Assembly (NCBI RefSeq): GCF_003325455.1
Contig: NZ_CP025198.1
Coordinates: 186,001-250,000, forward strand
DNA length: 64,000 bases
Direction: 5' to 3'
Source: Acidipropionibacterium virtanenii
GTDB taxonomy: Bacteria; Actinomycetota; Actinomycetes; Propionibacteriales; Propionibacteriaceae
Part shown: positions 18,750 through 27,845 of the stretch, piece after piece
How positions within the stretch are numbered: position 1 is the stretch's first letter
How the letters are laid out: each line of letters begins with the position of its first letter
Made by a program: the position numbers and the translations under genes
The notes under the pieces: generated by a model
Seen by the model: only the letters and a program-made list of their open reading frames with translations
Told to the model about the DNA's origin: nothing
Databases searched by the model: none

Positions 18750-19433
18750 ATGACCCGGCCCGTCGTACTTGTCGTCGAGGACGACCGCGAGACCGCCCGT
18801 CTCCTCGGCGAGCTCTTCTCGGAACGGGGCTACCGCGTCGTGACGGCCGCTTCGGGCCCCGACGGCATCCGGCTGGCCCACGCCGAGCAGCCCGACCTGG
18901 TGCTGCTCGACCTCATGCTGCCCTTCAAGAGCGGCGACGAGGTGCTGCGAGCCGTCCGCACCGAGTCCGACGTCCCGGTCATCGTCATCTCAGCCCGCCA
19001 GACCACCCGCTCCAAGATCGACCTGCTGCAGCTGGGCGCCGACGACTACCTCACCAAGCCTTTCGACGTCGACGAGCTGGTCGCCCGCTGCGAGGCCACC
19101 ATGAGGCGCACCCGGCATGGGGCCGGGCTGCGCACCGTCCACCGGGTCGGCGAGCTGGAACTCGACGAGACGGCCCGCACCGCCTCGATCGGAGGGGCCG
19201 GCCTGGCCCTGACCGCCACCGAGTTCGGGCTGCTCACCGTCCTGATGCGCGGCCCGCGGTTGGTGCACCCCAAGCCGAGCCTGTACCAGCAGGTCTGGGG
19301 GCGGTCGGCAGGATACGAGGAGCACACCGTCAACGCCCACATGCACAACCTGCGCCGCAAGCTCCGCGACGCCGGCGGGGAGGATCCGATCCGGACGGTC
19401 TGGGGGATCGGGTACACGCTCAAGGAATCTTGA
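18750..19433 (+). CDS. OmpR/PhoB-family response regulator
   Basis: 227 residues. The receiver domain (1-115) has the acidic pair in VVEDD, the phospho-acceptor Asp in LVLLDLMLP, the switch residue Ser in VIVISAR and Lys in LTKPFD. The C-terminal winged helix (about 130-227) ends in HTVNAHMHNLRRKLRDAG...RTVWGIGYTLKE. It is first in a four-gene plus-strand set (regulator, ABC ATPase, permease, histidine kinase), so it probably controls this transporter in response to the kinase encoded at the end. Start ATG 18750. Confidence 0.95.
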   Translation: MTRPVVLVVEDDRETARLLGELFSERGYRVVTAASGPDGIRLAHAEQPDLVLLDLMLPFKSGDEVLRAVRTESDVPVIVISARQTTRSKIDLLQLGADDYLTKPFDVDELVARCEATMRRTRHGAGLRTVHRVGELELDETARTASIGGAGLALTATEFGLLTVLMRGPRLVHPKPSLYQQVWGRSAGYEEHTVNAHMHNLRRKLRDAGGEDPIRTVWGIGYTLKES

Positions 19434-19491
19434 GAAGATCTTGACGGGTTTCTTGACGATTCCTTGACCTGTCTGGGCGAGGCTGCATGCC

Positions 19492-20430
19492 ATGAGCAGC
19501 AGCGTGATGAGCGTCAGGGACGTCTCCAAGCACTATCGGCGCACCGTCGCCGTCGACCAGGTGAGCCTGGATCTGGAGGCCGGGCAGATCTTCGGGCTGG
19601 TCGGGGAGAACGGGGCCGGCAAGACGACCCTCATCCGGCTGGTCACCGGGCTGGCCCGCCCCACCTCGGGGGTGGTCGAGCTGTTCGGGCACGGCGGGCG
19701 GGACGCCGCCCGGCAGCGTTCGCGCACCGGCTCGCTGGTCGAGACGGCCGCCGCCGGCCCCGACCTGTCGGCGGCCCGCAACCTGGAGGCGCTGCGCATC
19801 CAGCGGGGCCTGCCGCGCCGCGACTTCGTGGAGCAGGCGCTGCACCTCACCGGCTTGGAGGCCACCGGCTCCAAGAAGGTGCGGGAGTTCTCCTTGGGCA
19901 TGAGGCAGCGCCTGGGGCTGGCGATGGCGCTGATGGGGCGTCCCGAGCTGCTGGTCCTCGATGAGCCCACCAACAGCCTCGACCCCACCTGGACGATGCG
20001 CGTCCGCGACGAGCTGGTGCGCCGGGTCCACGAGGACGGGGCGACGGTGCTCATCTCCAGCCACCTGCTGGCCGAGCTCGACCTGTTCGCCACCGACTAC
20101 GGATTCATCCACCACGGACGGCTGATCCGACGCGTCGGCGCCGACCGGCTGCACCAGGAGTGCCGCCGCACCCTGCGGATCCGCACCGACGACGTCTCCC
20201 GGGCCGCCACCGTGCTGGAGGAGCGCATCGGCGTCCGCGACTTCGCCGTCAACGGCGACGGCGTGCTGACGATCGGCAGCCACCTGGATGAGGCCGCCCG
20301 CATCAACCGCGAACTGGTGGACGCCGGGGTCGGCGTCCACGAACTGGGCCTACGCGGGGCGAGTCTGGAGGACTACTTCACCGAGCTCGTCGCCGCCGCG
20401 GACTCCACCCACCCCGTCAGGAAGGCCTGA
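19492..20430 (+). CDS. ABC transporter ATP-binding protein (two-component-linked)
   Basis: 312 residues. The nucleotide-binding domain has Walker A GENGAGKTT, signature FSLGMRQRLGLAMAL, Walker B LLVLDEPTNSLDP and the switch His in ISSHLLAELD. The tail of about 90 residues is typical of drug or lantibiotic-immunity ABC ATPases. It pairs with the permease 2 bp downstream. Gene order with a regulator in front and a kinase behind resembles antimicrobial-peptide sensing and export modules; the substrate is unknown. An in-frame ATG at codon 6 is an alternative start. Confidence 0.93.
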   Translation: MSSSVMSVRDVSKHYRRTVAVDQVSLDLEAGQIFGLVGENGAGKTTLIRLVTGLARPTSGVVELFGHGGRDAARQRSRTGSLVETAAAGPDLSAARNLEALRIQRGLPRRDFVEQALHLTGLEATGSKKVREFSLGMRQRLGLAMALMGRPELLVLDEPTNSLDPTWTMRVRDELVRRVHEDGATVLISSHLLAELDLFATDYGFIHHGRLIRRVGADRLHQECRRTLRIRTDDVSRAATVLEERIGVRDFAVNGDGVLTIGSHLDEAARINRELVDAGVGVHELGLRGASLEDYFTELVAAADSTHPVRKA

Positions 20431-20432
20431 TC

Positions 20433-21263
20433 ATGCTCTGGAACATCGTGCGCGCCGACTGCTACCGGCTCCTCCACTCCCGCTTCCTGCTCCTGACCGC
20501 CGCCGGGTTCGTCCTGACGATGGCGGCGTTCGCCCTGATGGCCCAGGGGGAGTCCGGGTCCGGATTCTCCTTCGGCGGGCAGACCGGTGTCGGTCCGGGA
20601 GGGACGCCGCTCATCGACGGCTTCGTCGGATTCGGCTTCGGCGACCGTCCCGGTTTCTGGGAGCTGATGTACACCGCGACCTGCTTCGGAGCCGTCTCGG
20701 TGCTGGCCGTCATCGTCACCACCGTCGCGGTGGCCGGCGGTGACGACCGCAACGGCATCACCCGGGTGGCGGTGGCCGGCGGCCAGTCCCCGATCGTGCT
20801 GTACCTGTCGAGGCTGCTGGTCGTCACCGGGCTGAGTGCGCTGCTGTGGACCCTCCACAACGTCATCACCCTGCTGGTGACGCTGGCGGCAGGTGATGCC
20901 TCGCTGACCGGGCGCCAGGTGGGTCGGTGGGCCGGGCTGGTCGGCCTGGAGTTCGTGATCCTGGTGGCGCTGATCCTGGCGACCGGGCTGGTGTACCTGG
21001 TGACGCGCAACTCGATGGCGGCCGTCGTGATCATGATGGTGCTGTTCATCGCGACGATCATCGTCAACGCGATGGCCGGGCCCGACCCGAACGTGCTCGT
21101 CGGGTGGCTGCTGGCCGCCGACCCGGTGTGGCACATGAACCGCATCACCCGGTACTGGGCCGAGCCGTGGGTGCTGCACCAGATGTGGTGGTTCGCCGGT
21201 ATCTTCATCCCCGTGGCGCTGGTGCTGTCATGGCTGGCGCTGGCCGGCCGCGAGGTGCGGTGA
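20433..21263 (+). CDS. ABC-2 type permease
   Basis: 276 residues with six predicted membrane segments: an N-terminal one at about 17-37 (LLLTAAGFVLTMAAFALMA), then clusters near 90, 130, 170, 205 and 255. It has the long first extracytoplasmic loop and the amphipathic VRADCYRLLHSR start usual for ABC-2 subunits. It begins 2 bp after the ATPase stop, so the pair is cotranscribed and probably forms the transporter. No substrate can be assigned. Confidence 0.88.
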   Translation: MLWNIVRADCYRLLHSRFLLLTAAGFVLTMAAFALMAQGESGSGFSFGGQTGVGPGGTPLIDGFVGFGFGDRPGFWELMYTATCFGAVSVLAVIVTTVAVAGGDDRNGITRVAVAGGQSPIVLYLSRLLVVTGLSALLWTLHNVITLLVTLAAGDASLTGRQVGRWAGLVGLEFVILVALILATGLVYLVTRNSMAAVVIMMVLFIATIIVNAMAGPDPNVLVGWLLAADPVWHMNRITRYWAEPWVLHQMWWFAGIFIPVALVLSWLALAGREVR

Positions 21264-21285
21264 GTCGGGGGTTCTGGAGGCGGCG

Positions 21286-22317
21286 GTGCTGGGTGTGACG
21301 TTGATTGGCGTGCCGTTGCTGGGTGTGACGGCGTGGGCGGCGGCCGGCTGGGTGCTGGCCGGGGCGCTGCTCGTCGTCCTGACGGTCCTGCTGGTGCGCA
21401 CCCGGCGCTGGCATGCCGAGCTGCGTCGCGTCCGGGATCAGATCGCGGCGCGGTCGCGGAGGGGATCGGTGGAGCCGCTGGAGCTGGCGCTGGGCGATCG
21501 GGAGCTTGACGCCCTGGTGGCGCTGTTCGACACACAACTGGCCGCCGAGCGTCGCGAGACGGTCGCCGGGCGGGGGCGGGAGGAGAGGCTGCGCGGCCAG
21601 ATCGCCGACATCTCCCACGACCTCAAGACCCCGCTCATCGCCGTCAAGGGGTACCTGCAACTGCTGGCCCGCGACGGCATGGGCGGTGCGGCCGGCGAGC
21701 CCGATGGGCCCGGGCGGGACCGGGAGCGGCTGGAGATCGTCAACCGCCGGGTGGATGATCTGTCGCGGCTGCTGGACGACTTCTTCGAACTGTCGGTGCT
21801 GGACGCCCCCGGCGAGGCCGTCGACCTGGCCCCGGTCGATGCGACGGCGCTGGTCGGGGAGGTGCTGGTGGGCTTCCACACCTCCTTCGAGACCGCCGGG
21901 GTGGAGCCTGAGGTGAGCCTGCCCGGCCATCCCGTGATGGTGCTCGCTGAGGAGACCTCGCTGGCGAGGATGGTGCGCAACCTGGTGGCCAATGCGCTGA
22001 GCTACACCACCGGCGGGGTGTGGATCGGGCTGACCGAGGTGCCGGGCGACCCGACCGACGGGGAGGCCGGGCAGGAGGTCGGAAGGGCTGGTCGGGTGAG
22101 GCTGACCGTCCGCAATGATGCCGCGGGGATGACGCCGCGGGCCGTCGATCGGCTCTTCGAGCGCTATTACCGGGCCGACTCGGCCCGCACCGGACCGCAT
22201 GCCGGTCTGGGGCTGGCGATCGTGGGGGCGCTCGCCCGGCAGATGGGCGGCGGCGCCACGGCCCGGCTGGACGGCGGCACGCTGAGCATCGAGGTGCTGC
22301 TGGACCGGGCCGGTTGA
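21286..22317 (+). CDS. Sensor histidine kinase
   Basis: 343 residues from a GTG with GGAGG five bases upstream. Two closely spaced N-terminal membrane helices (about 1-40) leave almost no extracellular loop, as in intramembrane-sensing kinases that work with ABC transporters. The dimerisation box DISHDLKTPLIAVKGYLQLL carries the phospho-accepting His. The HATPase part has an N box (RNLVANALSYT), GLGLAIV as G box and FERYYRAD as F box. It is the likely partner of the response regulator at 18750. Confidence 0.93.
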   Translation: MLGVTLIGVPLLGVTAWAAAGWVLAGALLVVLTVLLVRTRRWHAELRRVRDQIAARSRRGSVEPLELALGDRELDALVALFDTQLAAERRETVAGRGREERLRGQIADISHDLKTPLIAVKGYLQLLARDGMGGAAGEPDGPGRDRERLEIVNRRVDDLSRLLDDFFELSVLDAPGEAVDLAPVDATALVGEVLVGFHTSFETAGVEPEVSLPGHPVMVLAEETSLARMVRNLVANALSYTTGGVWIGLTEVPGDPTDGEAGQEVGRAGRVRLTVRNDAAGMTPRAVDRLFERYYRADSARTGPHAGLGLAIVGALARQMGGGATARLDGGTLSIEVLLDRAG

Positions 22318-22363
22318 GCCGCGGTAGGGGTGGGGAGAGTTCCGGGAGAGCATCCTGCCCCGT

Positions 22364-23431
22364 CTACAGCCCGGCGAACCCCTCATCCAGCCTCTCCCGG
22401 ATGATCTCGCGGGTGGCCTCGTCGCAGAAGGCGGCGTCGGCGGCGGTGACCGCGACGTGATGGAGATCCTCCAGTTCCCATCCCAGCGCCTCGCCGGTGA
22501 GGCTGAGTTCGCGGCTGGCCGAGGTACGACTCATGAGGCGGTTGTCGGGGGAGATCGTCACCGGCAGCCCCGCCTGCCACAGCAGACCCACCGGGTGATC
22601 ACCGACGCTCGGGCACAGCCCGGTCTGAACATTCGAGGAGGGGCACACCTCCAGGGCGATCGCCGCCTGGAGGACCTCTGCGGCGACCTCTCCCAGCTGC
22701 AGGATCCCGGAGCCGTAGGACGTGATGTCCTCGGCCAACCGTGCTCCGTGCCCCAGCCTCTCCGCACCGCACTCCAGGGCCGCGCGGATCGATCCCGGGC
22801 CGTCGCCCTCCCCGGCATGGATGGTGACGTGCCCGCCGGCCTCGGCGATGTCGTCGAACAGGTCGAGGAACCGCCCCGGTCCGAATCCTGCCTCCGGCCC
22901 CGCCAGGTCGACGCCGACCACTCCGTGCCCCAGCCTCTCGGTGACGAGGACGGCCAGTGCCGGGTCGGGGTCGAGCTGGCGCATCATGGTGATGAGCTGG
23001 TTGACGACGACGGGCCGTCCGAGCTCGGCGACCTCGGCCATACCCTCGTCGAGCCCGGCCTGGACGGCGTCGACCGCCTCGGCCATCGTCAGCCCCCCGG
23101 CGGCGTGCTGTTGCGGCGCCCACCGGGTCTCGGCGTAGATGACGTGGTCCGAGGCCATGTCCTCGACGTACTCGCGAGCCACCCGCTGCAGCGCCTCGGG
23201 GGTCTGCATGAGCCCGACCGTGACGTCGAAGGTCTCCAGGTAGCGGGTCAGGGAGCCGGAGTCCGCGGTCCTGAAGAACCAGTCGGCCACCTCATCAGCG
23301 GTGCTGCCGGGAGCACTGATCCCCTGGGCGCGAGCCAGGTCGAGGACGGTCGCCGGGCGCAACCCGCCGTCGAGGTGATCGTGGAGGACCACCTTGGGGG
23401 AGAGTCGGACGAGGTCGGGGCTGAGCGTCAT
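22364..23431 (-). CDS. add: Adenosine deaminase
   Basis: 355 residues. Hydrolytic deamination of adenosine to inosine in purine salvage, zinc-dependent and cytoplasmic. Motifs: KVVLHDHLDGGLRP (first metal His pair; here HDHLDG where HxH is expected), VTIHAGEGDG (metal His and catalytic Glu), ERLGHGARL, CPSSNVQTG and ISPDNRLMS, whose Asp binds the metal and substrate. The length is normal for the family. It is convergent with the histidine kinase and followed upstream on the same strand by citrate synthase, 22 bp away. Confidence 0.94.
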   Translation of the reverse strand: MTLSPDLVRLSPKVVLHDHLDGGLRPATVLDLARAQGISAPGSTADEVADWFFRTADSGSLTRYLETFDVTVGLMQTPEALQRVAREYVEDMASDHVIYAETRWAPQQHAAGGLTMAEAVDAVQAGLDEGMAEVAELGRPVVVNQLITMMRQLDPDPALAVLVTERLGHGVVGVDLAGPEAGFGPGRFLDLFDDIAEAGGHVTIHAGEGDGPGSIRAALECGAERLGHGARLAEDITSYGSGILQLGEVAAEVLQAAIALEVCPSSNVQTGLCPSVGDHPVGLLWQAGLPVTISPDNRLMSRTSASRELSLTGEALGWELEDLHHVAVTAADAAFCDEATREIIRERLDEGFAGL

Positions 23432-23453
23432 GGGGCGAGCCTAACGGGAGACC

Positions 23454-24740
23454 TCAGGGGCGCAGATCCACCGGGCGGTAGGCCCTCTCCTGCTCGCCGG
23501 TGTAGATCTGGCGCGGCCGCCAGATCTTGTTGCTGGTGGCCAGCTGCTCGCGGTAATGGGCGATCCAGCCGGGCAGGCGTCCGATGGCGAAGAGCACCGT
23601 GAACATGTTCACCGGGAAGCCCATCGCCTCGTAGATGAGACCGGAGTAGAAGTCCACATTCGGGTAGAGCTTGCGCTCTCGGAAGTAGTCGTCCGACATC
23701 GCCGTCTCCTCCAGCTCCTGGGCGATCTCCAGGAGGTCCTGGCGCCCGGAGTGGAGCTTGAGGATGTTGTCGGCGTGCTCCTTGATGATCGCGGCGCGCG
23801 GATCGTAGTTCTTGTAGATCCGGTGCCCGAAGCCCATCAGCTTGACGTTGGACTTGTGGTCCTTGACCTGGCTCACGAATTCGCGGGTCGACATGCCGGA
23901 ATCGCGAATGCCCTGCAGCATCTCGATGACGGCCTGGTTCGCGCCTCCGTGCTTGGGTCCGGACAGCGCGTTGGTGCCGGCCGAGACCGCCGAGTAGAGG
24001 TTGGCTCCCGAGGAGCCCACCATCCGCACCGTCGACGTCGAGCAGTTCTGCTCGTGGTCGACGTGAAGGATGAGCAGCACCTCCAGGGCCCGGGTGATCT
24101 CGTCGTTGAACTCGTAGGCCTCGGTGGGGAAGCCGAAGCTCATCCGGATGAAGTTCTCGATGTAGGACAGCGAGTTGTCGGGGTACAGGGTGGGCTGGCC
24201 CACCGAGTTCTTGTAGGAGAAGGCGGCCAGGGTCGGCATCTTGGCGATGAGCCGGTCGGTGGCGTTCTCCACCTGGTCGGGCTCGATTCCGGCGCTCTTC
24301 TCGGAGAAGGTCGACAGGGCCATGACGCCGGCCGCCAGCACGGGCATCGGGTGGGAGCGGCGGGGGAAGCAGCGGAACAGGTCGCGCATCCGCTCGTCGA
24401 TGAGGGTGGAGCGGCGGATCCGCTCCTCGAAGGTCTTGAGCTCCGCGGCGCTGGGGAGATCCCCGTAGATCACGAGGTAGGCGGTCTCCAGATAGGTCGA
24501 GTGCGTGGCGAGCTGCTCGATCGGGTACCCGCGGTAGCGGAGCACGCCGTTGTCGCCGTCGATGTAGGTGATCCTCGAGTCGCACGAGGCCGTGTTGACG
24601 AAGGCCGGGTCCAGGAACAGGTTCCCGGTCTCGTTGAGGAACCCCGAGGCGTCGTAGCCGATCTGGCCGTCGCTGGCGACGACCCTGTCGAACTCGAACT
24701 CGGTGTCGCCGTCGATGAAACGTGCTGTCTCGCTCATCAT
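23454..24740 (-). CDS. gltA: Citrate synthase
   Basis: 428 residues. Condenses acetyl-CoA with oxaloacetate. Hexameric type II features include an N-terminal beta domain (about 1-60, with FEFDRVVASDGQIGYDAS). The catalytic residues are His in SGPKHGGANQAV, His in MGFGHRIYKNYDPRA and Asp in PNVDFYSG. Two ATGs stand side by side; the second (24737) is better spaced from GGAAGGA. About 250 bp of leader separates it from the next gene, and I see no recognised regulatory element in it. Confidence 0.97.
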   Translation of the reverse strand: MMSETARFIDGDTEFEFDRVVASDGQIGYDASGFLNETGNLFLDPAFVNTASCDSRITYIDGDNGVLRYRGYPIEQLATHSTYLETAYLVIYGDLPSAAELKTFEERIRRSTLIDERMRDLFRCFPRRSHPMPVLAAGVMALSTFSEKSAGIEPDQVENATDRLIAKMPTLAAFSYKNSVGQPTLYPDNSLSYIENFIRMSFGFPTEAYEFNDEITRALEVLLILHVDHEQNCSTSTVRMVGSSGANLYSAVSAGTNALSGPKHGGANQAVIEMLQGIRDSGMSTREFVSQVKDHKSNVKLMGFGHRIYKNYDPRAAIIKEHADNILKLHSGRQDLLEIAQELEETAMSDDYFRERKLYPNVDFYSGLIYEAMGFPVNMFTVLFAIGRLPGWIAHYREQLATSNKIWRPRQIYTGEQERAYRPVDLRP

Positions 24741-24992
24741 GTTCCTTCCCGGGGCTCGCCCCGTCGGGTCCTGCGGGCGGCCCGGCGCAGGAGGCCCCGG
24801 AAGGGGGCGGGTCCTGGGTGGTGCGGCGGCCCTTGTCGCGGCGTCCCGAAGATAAGGGGAAGCCCTTGCGACGCCAGAACTCGCTGGATCCTCCCACCGG
24901 ACGGGCGTCGGCTTGTGAAATATTGCACATCCAAGGCTACGGCCGGTTGCACGATTGTCAACGTGGATTCGTGCTCAGCGCAGCGTGCCGTG

Positions 24993-26141
24993 TCAGCCCA
25001 GAACGGTGTACTTCACCGCGATGACCCCGGAACCGGTGCTGGCGATCGCCGAGAAGGCGGCCGTGGACAGGTCGAGGCAGCGTCCCGAGACGTAGGGACC
25101 GCGGTCGTTGATCCGCACCACGGTCGACTTCCCGTTGGCCGGATTGGTGACCCGCACCCGCGTATTGAACTTCAGGGTCTTGTGGGCGGCCGTGTAGTCA
25201 TTGGTGTTGAACCGCTCGCCGTTGGCCGTCAACTGGTCCTCGTCGTAGTAGGAGGCCCGGCACGATCCTGTCGTGGTGGCCTGGCCCTCCCCCGACCGGG
25301 ACGACGACCTGGATGCGGCCGACGAGTTCTTCCTCGAGGAGGGCCTGCTCGCCGACAGGTAGTCGCTGGTCACCCAGCGGGCGGCCCCCTTGACGACCAC
25401 CTGGGTGCGCCCGTTGCTCACCGTGCCGGTGTACTTCAGCGCGGTACCGCGGTCGACGGTACCGACGTAGCGGGAGCCGGTGGCCGCCGTCCACAGGTTC
25501 AGCGTGGTGGTGGCGTATCTGGTGCCGACGGTCGAGGGTGCGGCCTTTCCGGTCGGTGCAGTATTGCCGACCGGGGCGCTGGAGGCCTTCGAGGTGTTGA
25601 CGGCCGTGACCTGCGAGGCCGACAGGTAGTTGCCGTGGACCCAGCCCGAACCCTTGTCGGAGGTCACTGCGGTCCACTCCCCGGAGACCTTCCCGGTGCG
25701 GGTCACCTCGGTGCCGCGCGGCAGGGTGGCGATGACGCGCTGGCTCGCCCCGGCGCCGGCGCGCAGGTTGAGGTTGGCAGTGGTCCAGGCGGATCCGGCG
25801 GCGCTGGTGGTGGTCGTATCCGGTGTGTAGCCGCCACCGGCGAGGTATCTGGTCGACACCCAGGCCTTGCGGCCCTGGTAGGTCACCGGCGTCCAGCCGT
25901 CGACAGAGGACCCGGTCGCGGCCACTTCATCGCCGGGGTACAGGACGCCGATCCTCGCGTTCGAGGTGCCGGGCCCGGTGCGCACGTTCACAGCCGCGCT
26001 GGCATGAAGGGTGGTGGTCGCGGCCTGGGCGATCGAGCCGACGATCGCCGGCACGCCGGCGGTGAGCACGACTCCCAGCGCGACGGTCGCGGAGAGTCCG
26101 CGCAGCTTCTGCAGAATCACGGGGCAACTTCCTCTCGCCAT
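24993..26141 (-). CDS. Secreted protein with three SH3b repeats and a C-terminal RlpA (double-psi beta-barrel) domain
   Basis: 382 residues. Signal peptide about 1-40 (LSATVALGVVLTAGVPAIVG). Three bacterial SH3 repeats follow: LHASAAVNVRTGPGTSNARI, TANLNLRAGAGASQRVIATL and TTTLNLWTAATGSRYVGTV, each ending in W-V-S/T/H-x-x-YL. A Ser/Arg-rich linker leads to an RlpA barrel: CRASYYDEDQLTANGERFN, then TRVRVTNPANGK, VRINDRGPYVSGRCLDLS. The barrel has the catalytic-type Asp in INDRGP. It should bind peptidoglycan and perhaps cleave glycan at the septum or wall. Start ATG 26141; the ribosome-binding site GAGGAAG lies just upstream. Confidence 0.9.
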   Translation of the reverse strand: MARGSCPVILQKLRGLSATVALGVVLTAGVPAIVGSIAQAATTTLHASAAVNVRTGPGTSNARIGVLYPGDEVAATGSSVDGWTPVTYQGRKAWVSTRYLAGGGYTPDTTTTSAAGSAWTTANLNLRAGAGASQRVIATLPRGTEVTRTGKVSGEWTAVTSDKGSGWVHGNYLSASQVTAVNTSKASSAPVGNTAPTGKAAPSTVGTRYATTTLNLWTAATGSRYVGTVDRGTALKYTGTVSNGRTQVVVKGAARWVTSDYLSASRPSSRKNSSAASRSSSRSGEGQATTTGSCRASYYDEDQLTANGERFNTNDYTAAHKTLKFNTRVRVTNPANGKSTVVRINDRGPYVSGRCLDLSTAAFSAIASTGSGVIAVKYTVLG

Positions 26142-26432
26142 GCGGCGTCGGAACTCGAGACCCCACCAGTCGGCGCGATCCCTGTGTTGCGCTGCACACT
26201 AGGAAGACCCTCGACCCCTCCCCAAGCAGGTTGAGAGTTGCCGGCGTGGCGGATTCAGCGGCTGAGGAGGCACCGCGGCGCTGCCGAGGACCCCCGACGG
26301 GAGCGCCCGGGGCAGCGTAGGGTCCGCGTCACGGCGCGGTCGACGCGGTGCGCAGGGCAACCCGGGGATCGAGCCCGCAGGAGGCGCGCGGGGGATCAGG
26401 GGCAACCCTCGACCCGCGCTCGACGGTGAGGG

Positions 26433-27644
26433 TTACACAGCGCTGAGCTTCTGCCACCCGGCCCAGTCATAGCACCAGCAGCCGATGCCCTGCTCGGGCT
26501 GGAAGTGGCGGTTGGAGCCGGTGTTGACGACGACGTCGCCGGCCCGGGAGAAGTTGAACAGCCACTGGCCGTCGGCCATCGAGGTGCCCACGCAGCCGTG
26601 GGACACGTTGGCCGAGCCCTGGGAGCCCGCCGACCACGGGGCCGCGTGGATGAACTCGCCGGTGTAGGTGACCCGCATGGCCCACTTGACGTCGAGCTTG
26701 TAGTACTCGGGATCGCCCTTGGGGATGCCGACCGTCGTCGAATCCATGGTGAGAGCGGAGTCGCGCTCGATGATCACCTTGGTGCCGGACCGGGTCGCGA
26801 AGTTCGCCTTGCCGGTGGTGATCGGGATCGTCTTGACGGTGCTGCCGTTCTTCGTGACGCGCATCTTGTAGTTGGCGATGTCCACGTAGAGGATCCGGGA
26901 GTCGCCGATGGTGATGCTGCCGGAGATGTTGTCCTGGAGGAAGCGATGGCTGGACGTGGGCAGTCCGGCGACCTTCCCGGAGACGGTGATCTTCGTGCCG
27001 GCCTTCCAGTACTCCTTGGGCCGCCACATCAGCTGAGCGTTGTCGATCCAGCCCCACGCGCCCTCCTGCTGCGGGGTGGTGGTGATCGTCATGGCGTTCT
27101 GGATGGCCTTGCGCTTGGCGGCGTCGGCGACCTCGTTGTCGAACTTGATGATCACCGGCATGCCGACGCCGACGTCCATGTCCTCGTAGAGAAGATTGGT
27201 GGTGTTGGTGTCGCCGCTCATCGTGGTGAGCCTGGTGGTGGACTTCGCGGTGCCGGTCTGTCCGGTGAGGGTGGCGACGACGGTGTAGGTGCTACCGATC
27301 CGGAAGGGCGCCTTGGGGGTCCAGACCTTCTTCGGGTCGGTGCCGGACAGGGCACCGTCGACCGGCTCGCCGTCGGCATTGGTGACGGCCACCGACGTCA
27401 GCGTGCCGTTGGTCACTGCGAAGGTCAGGGCGTCGGTGGGCTGGACGGCGGTCAGCGGGTGCTGCGCACTCACAGCCACCGTGGCGGGGCTGGGCTTCTG
27501 GGTCGGAGTCGGGGTGGTGGAGGGCTTCGCCGCTCCGGACGTCTCCTTGGCAGCCTTGGATGTGGAGCTGCACCCGGCAATCGCCAGCGGTACCAGAGCG
27601 GCACCGCCGACGATCACGGAACGTCGGGTGGGGAATGACGGCAC
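26433..27644 (-). CDS. L,D-transpeptidase lipoprotein with Ig-like domains (LdtMt2 type)
   Basis: About 403 residues from the GTG that follows TTGGAGG by 5 nt. The N-terminus TRRSVIVGGAALVPLAIAGC combines a twin-arginine pair with a lipobox, so it is probably exported folded and lipidated. Two Ig-like domains (about 60-270) precede the YkuD catalytic domain: GEFIHAAPWSAGSQGSANVS, then HGCVGTSMADGQWLF with the nucleophile Cys in SHGC. It should make 3-3 peptidoglycan cross-links. A final W-rich tail (GIGCWCYDWAGWQKL) is typical of actinobacterial Ldts. A longer frame upstream is open but lacks a better start. Confidence 0.92.
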   Translation of the reverse strand: MPSFPTRRSVIVGGAALVPLAIAGCSSTSKAAKETSGAAKPSTTPTPTQKPSPATVAVSAQHPLTAVQPTDALTFAVTNGTLTSVAVTNADGEPVDGALSGTDPKKVWTPKAPFRIGSTYTVVATLTGQTGTAKSTTRLTTMSGDTNTTNLLYEDMDVGVGMPVIIKFDNEVADAAKRKAIQNAMTITTTPQQEGAWGWIDNAQLMWRPKEYWKAGTKITVSGKVAGLPTSSHRFLQDNISGSITIGDSRILYVDIANYKMRVTKNGSTVKTIPITTGKANFATRSGTKVIIERDSALTMDSTTVGIPKGDPEYYKLDVKWAMRVTYTGEFIHAAPWSAGSQGSANVSHGCVGTSMADGQWLFNFSRAGDVVVNTGSNRHFQPEQGIGCWCYDWAGWQKLSAV

Positions 27645-27795
27645 GGATGCCTCCAACGGATCGATCTCGACGGGAGCCGCTGCACCTGAATTCCCGTTTT
27701 TCGGTTCATGTACTGGCGGCCGACTGCAGACTATGATAACTCTTCGTCTGTCCGTCTCCATGTTGCCGACCTGTGAAGCGGCTCTGGCAAGGAGA

Positions 27796-27822
27796 CGTCC
27801 CGCTCCGTGACGGAGCGGGACG
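27796..27822 (-). terminator. Strong hairpin after the two-helix membrane protein gene
   Basis: Perfect 12-bp arms CGTCCCGCTCCG / CGGAGCGGGACG around a 3-nt loop. On the minus strand it follows the stop of the gene at 27846 by 24 bp and is followed by TCTCCTTGCC, a weak T-containing tract. Confidence 0.7.
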
Positions 27823-27845
27823 CCGTGCGGTCGCGTCGAGGACGC

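Noticed and set aside
22364-23431. AMP deaminase or adenine deaminase
   Set aside because: The HAGEG, CPSSNVQT and SPDNRLMS motifs and the 355-residue length are those of adenosine deaminase.
23556-26234. 892-codon plus-strand frame opposite gltA and the SH3/RlpA gene
   Set aside because: Same shadow effect; no motif, and it spans two genuine opposite genes and their intergenic gap.
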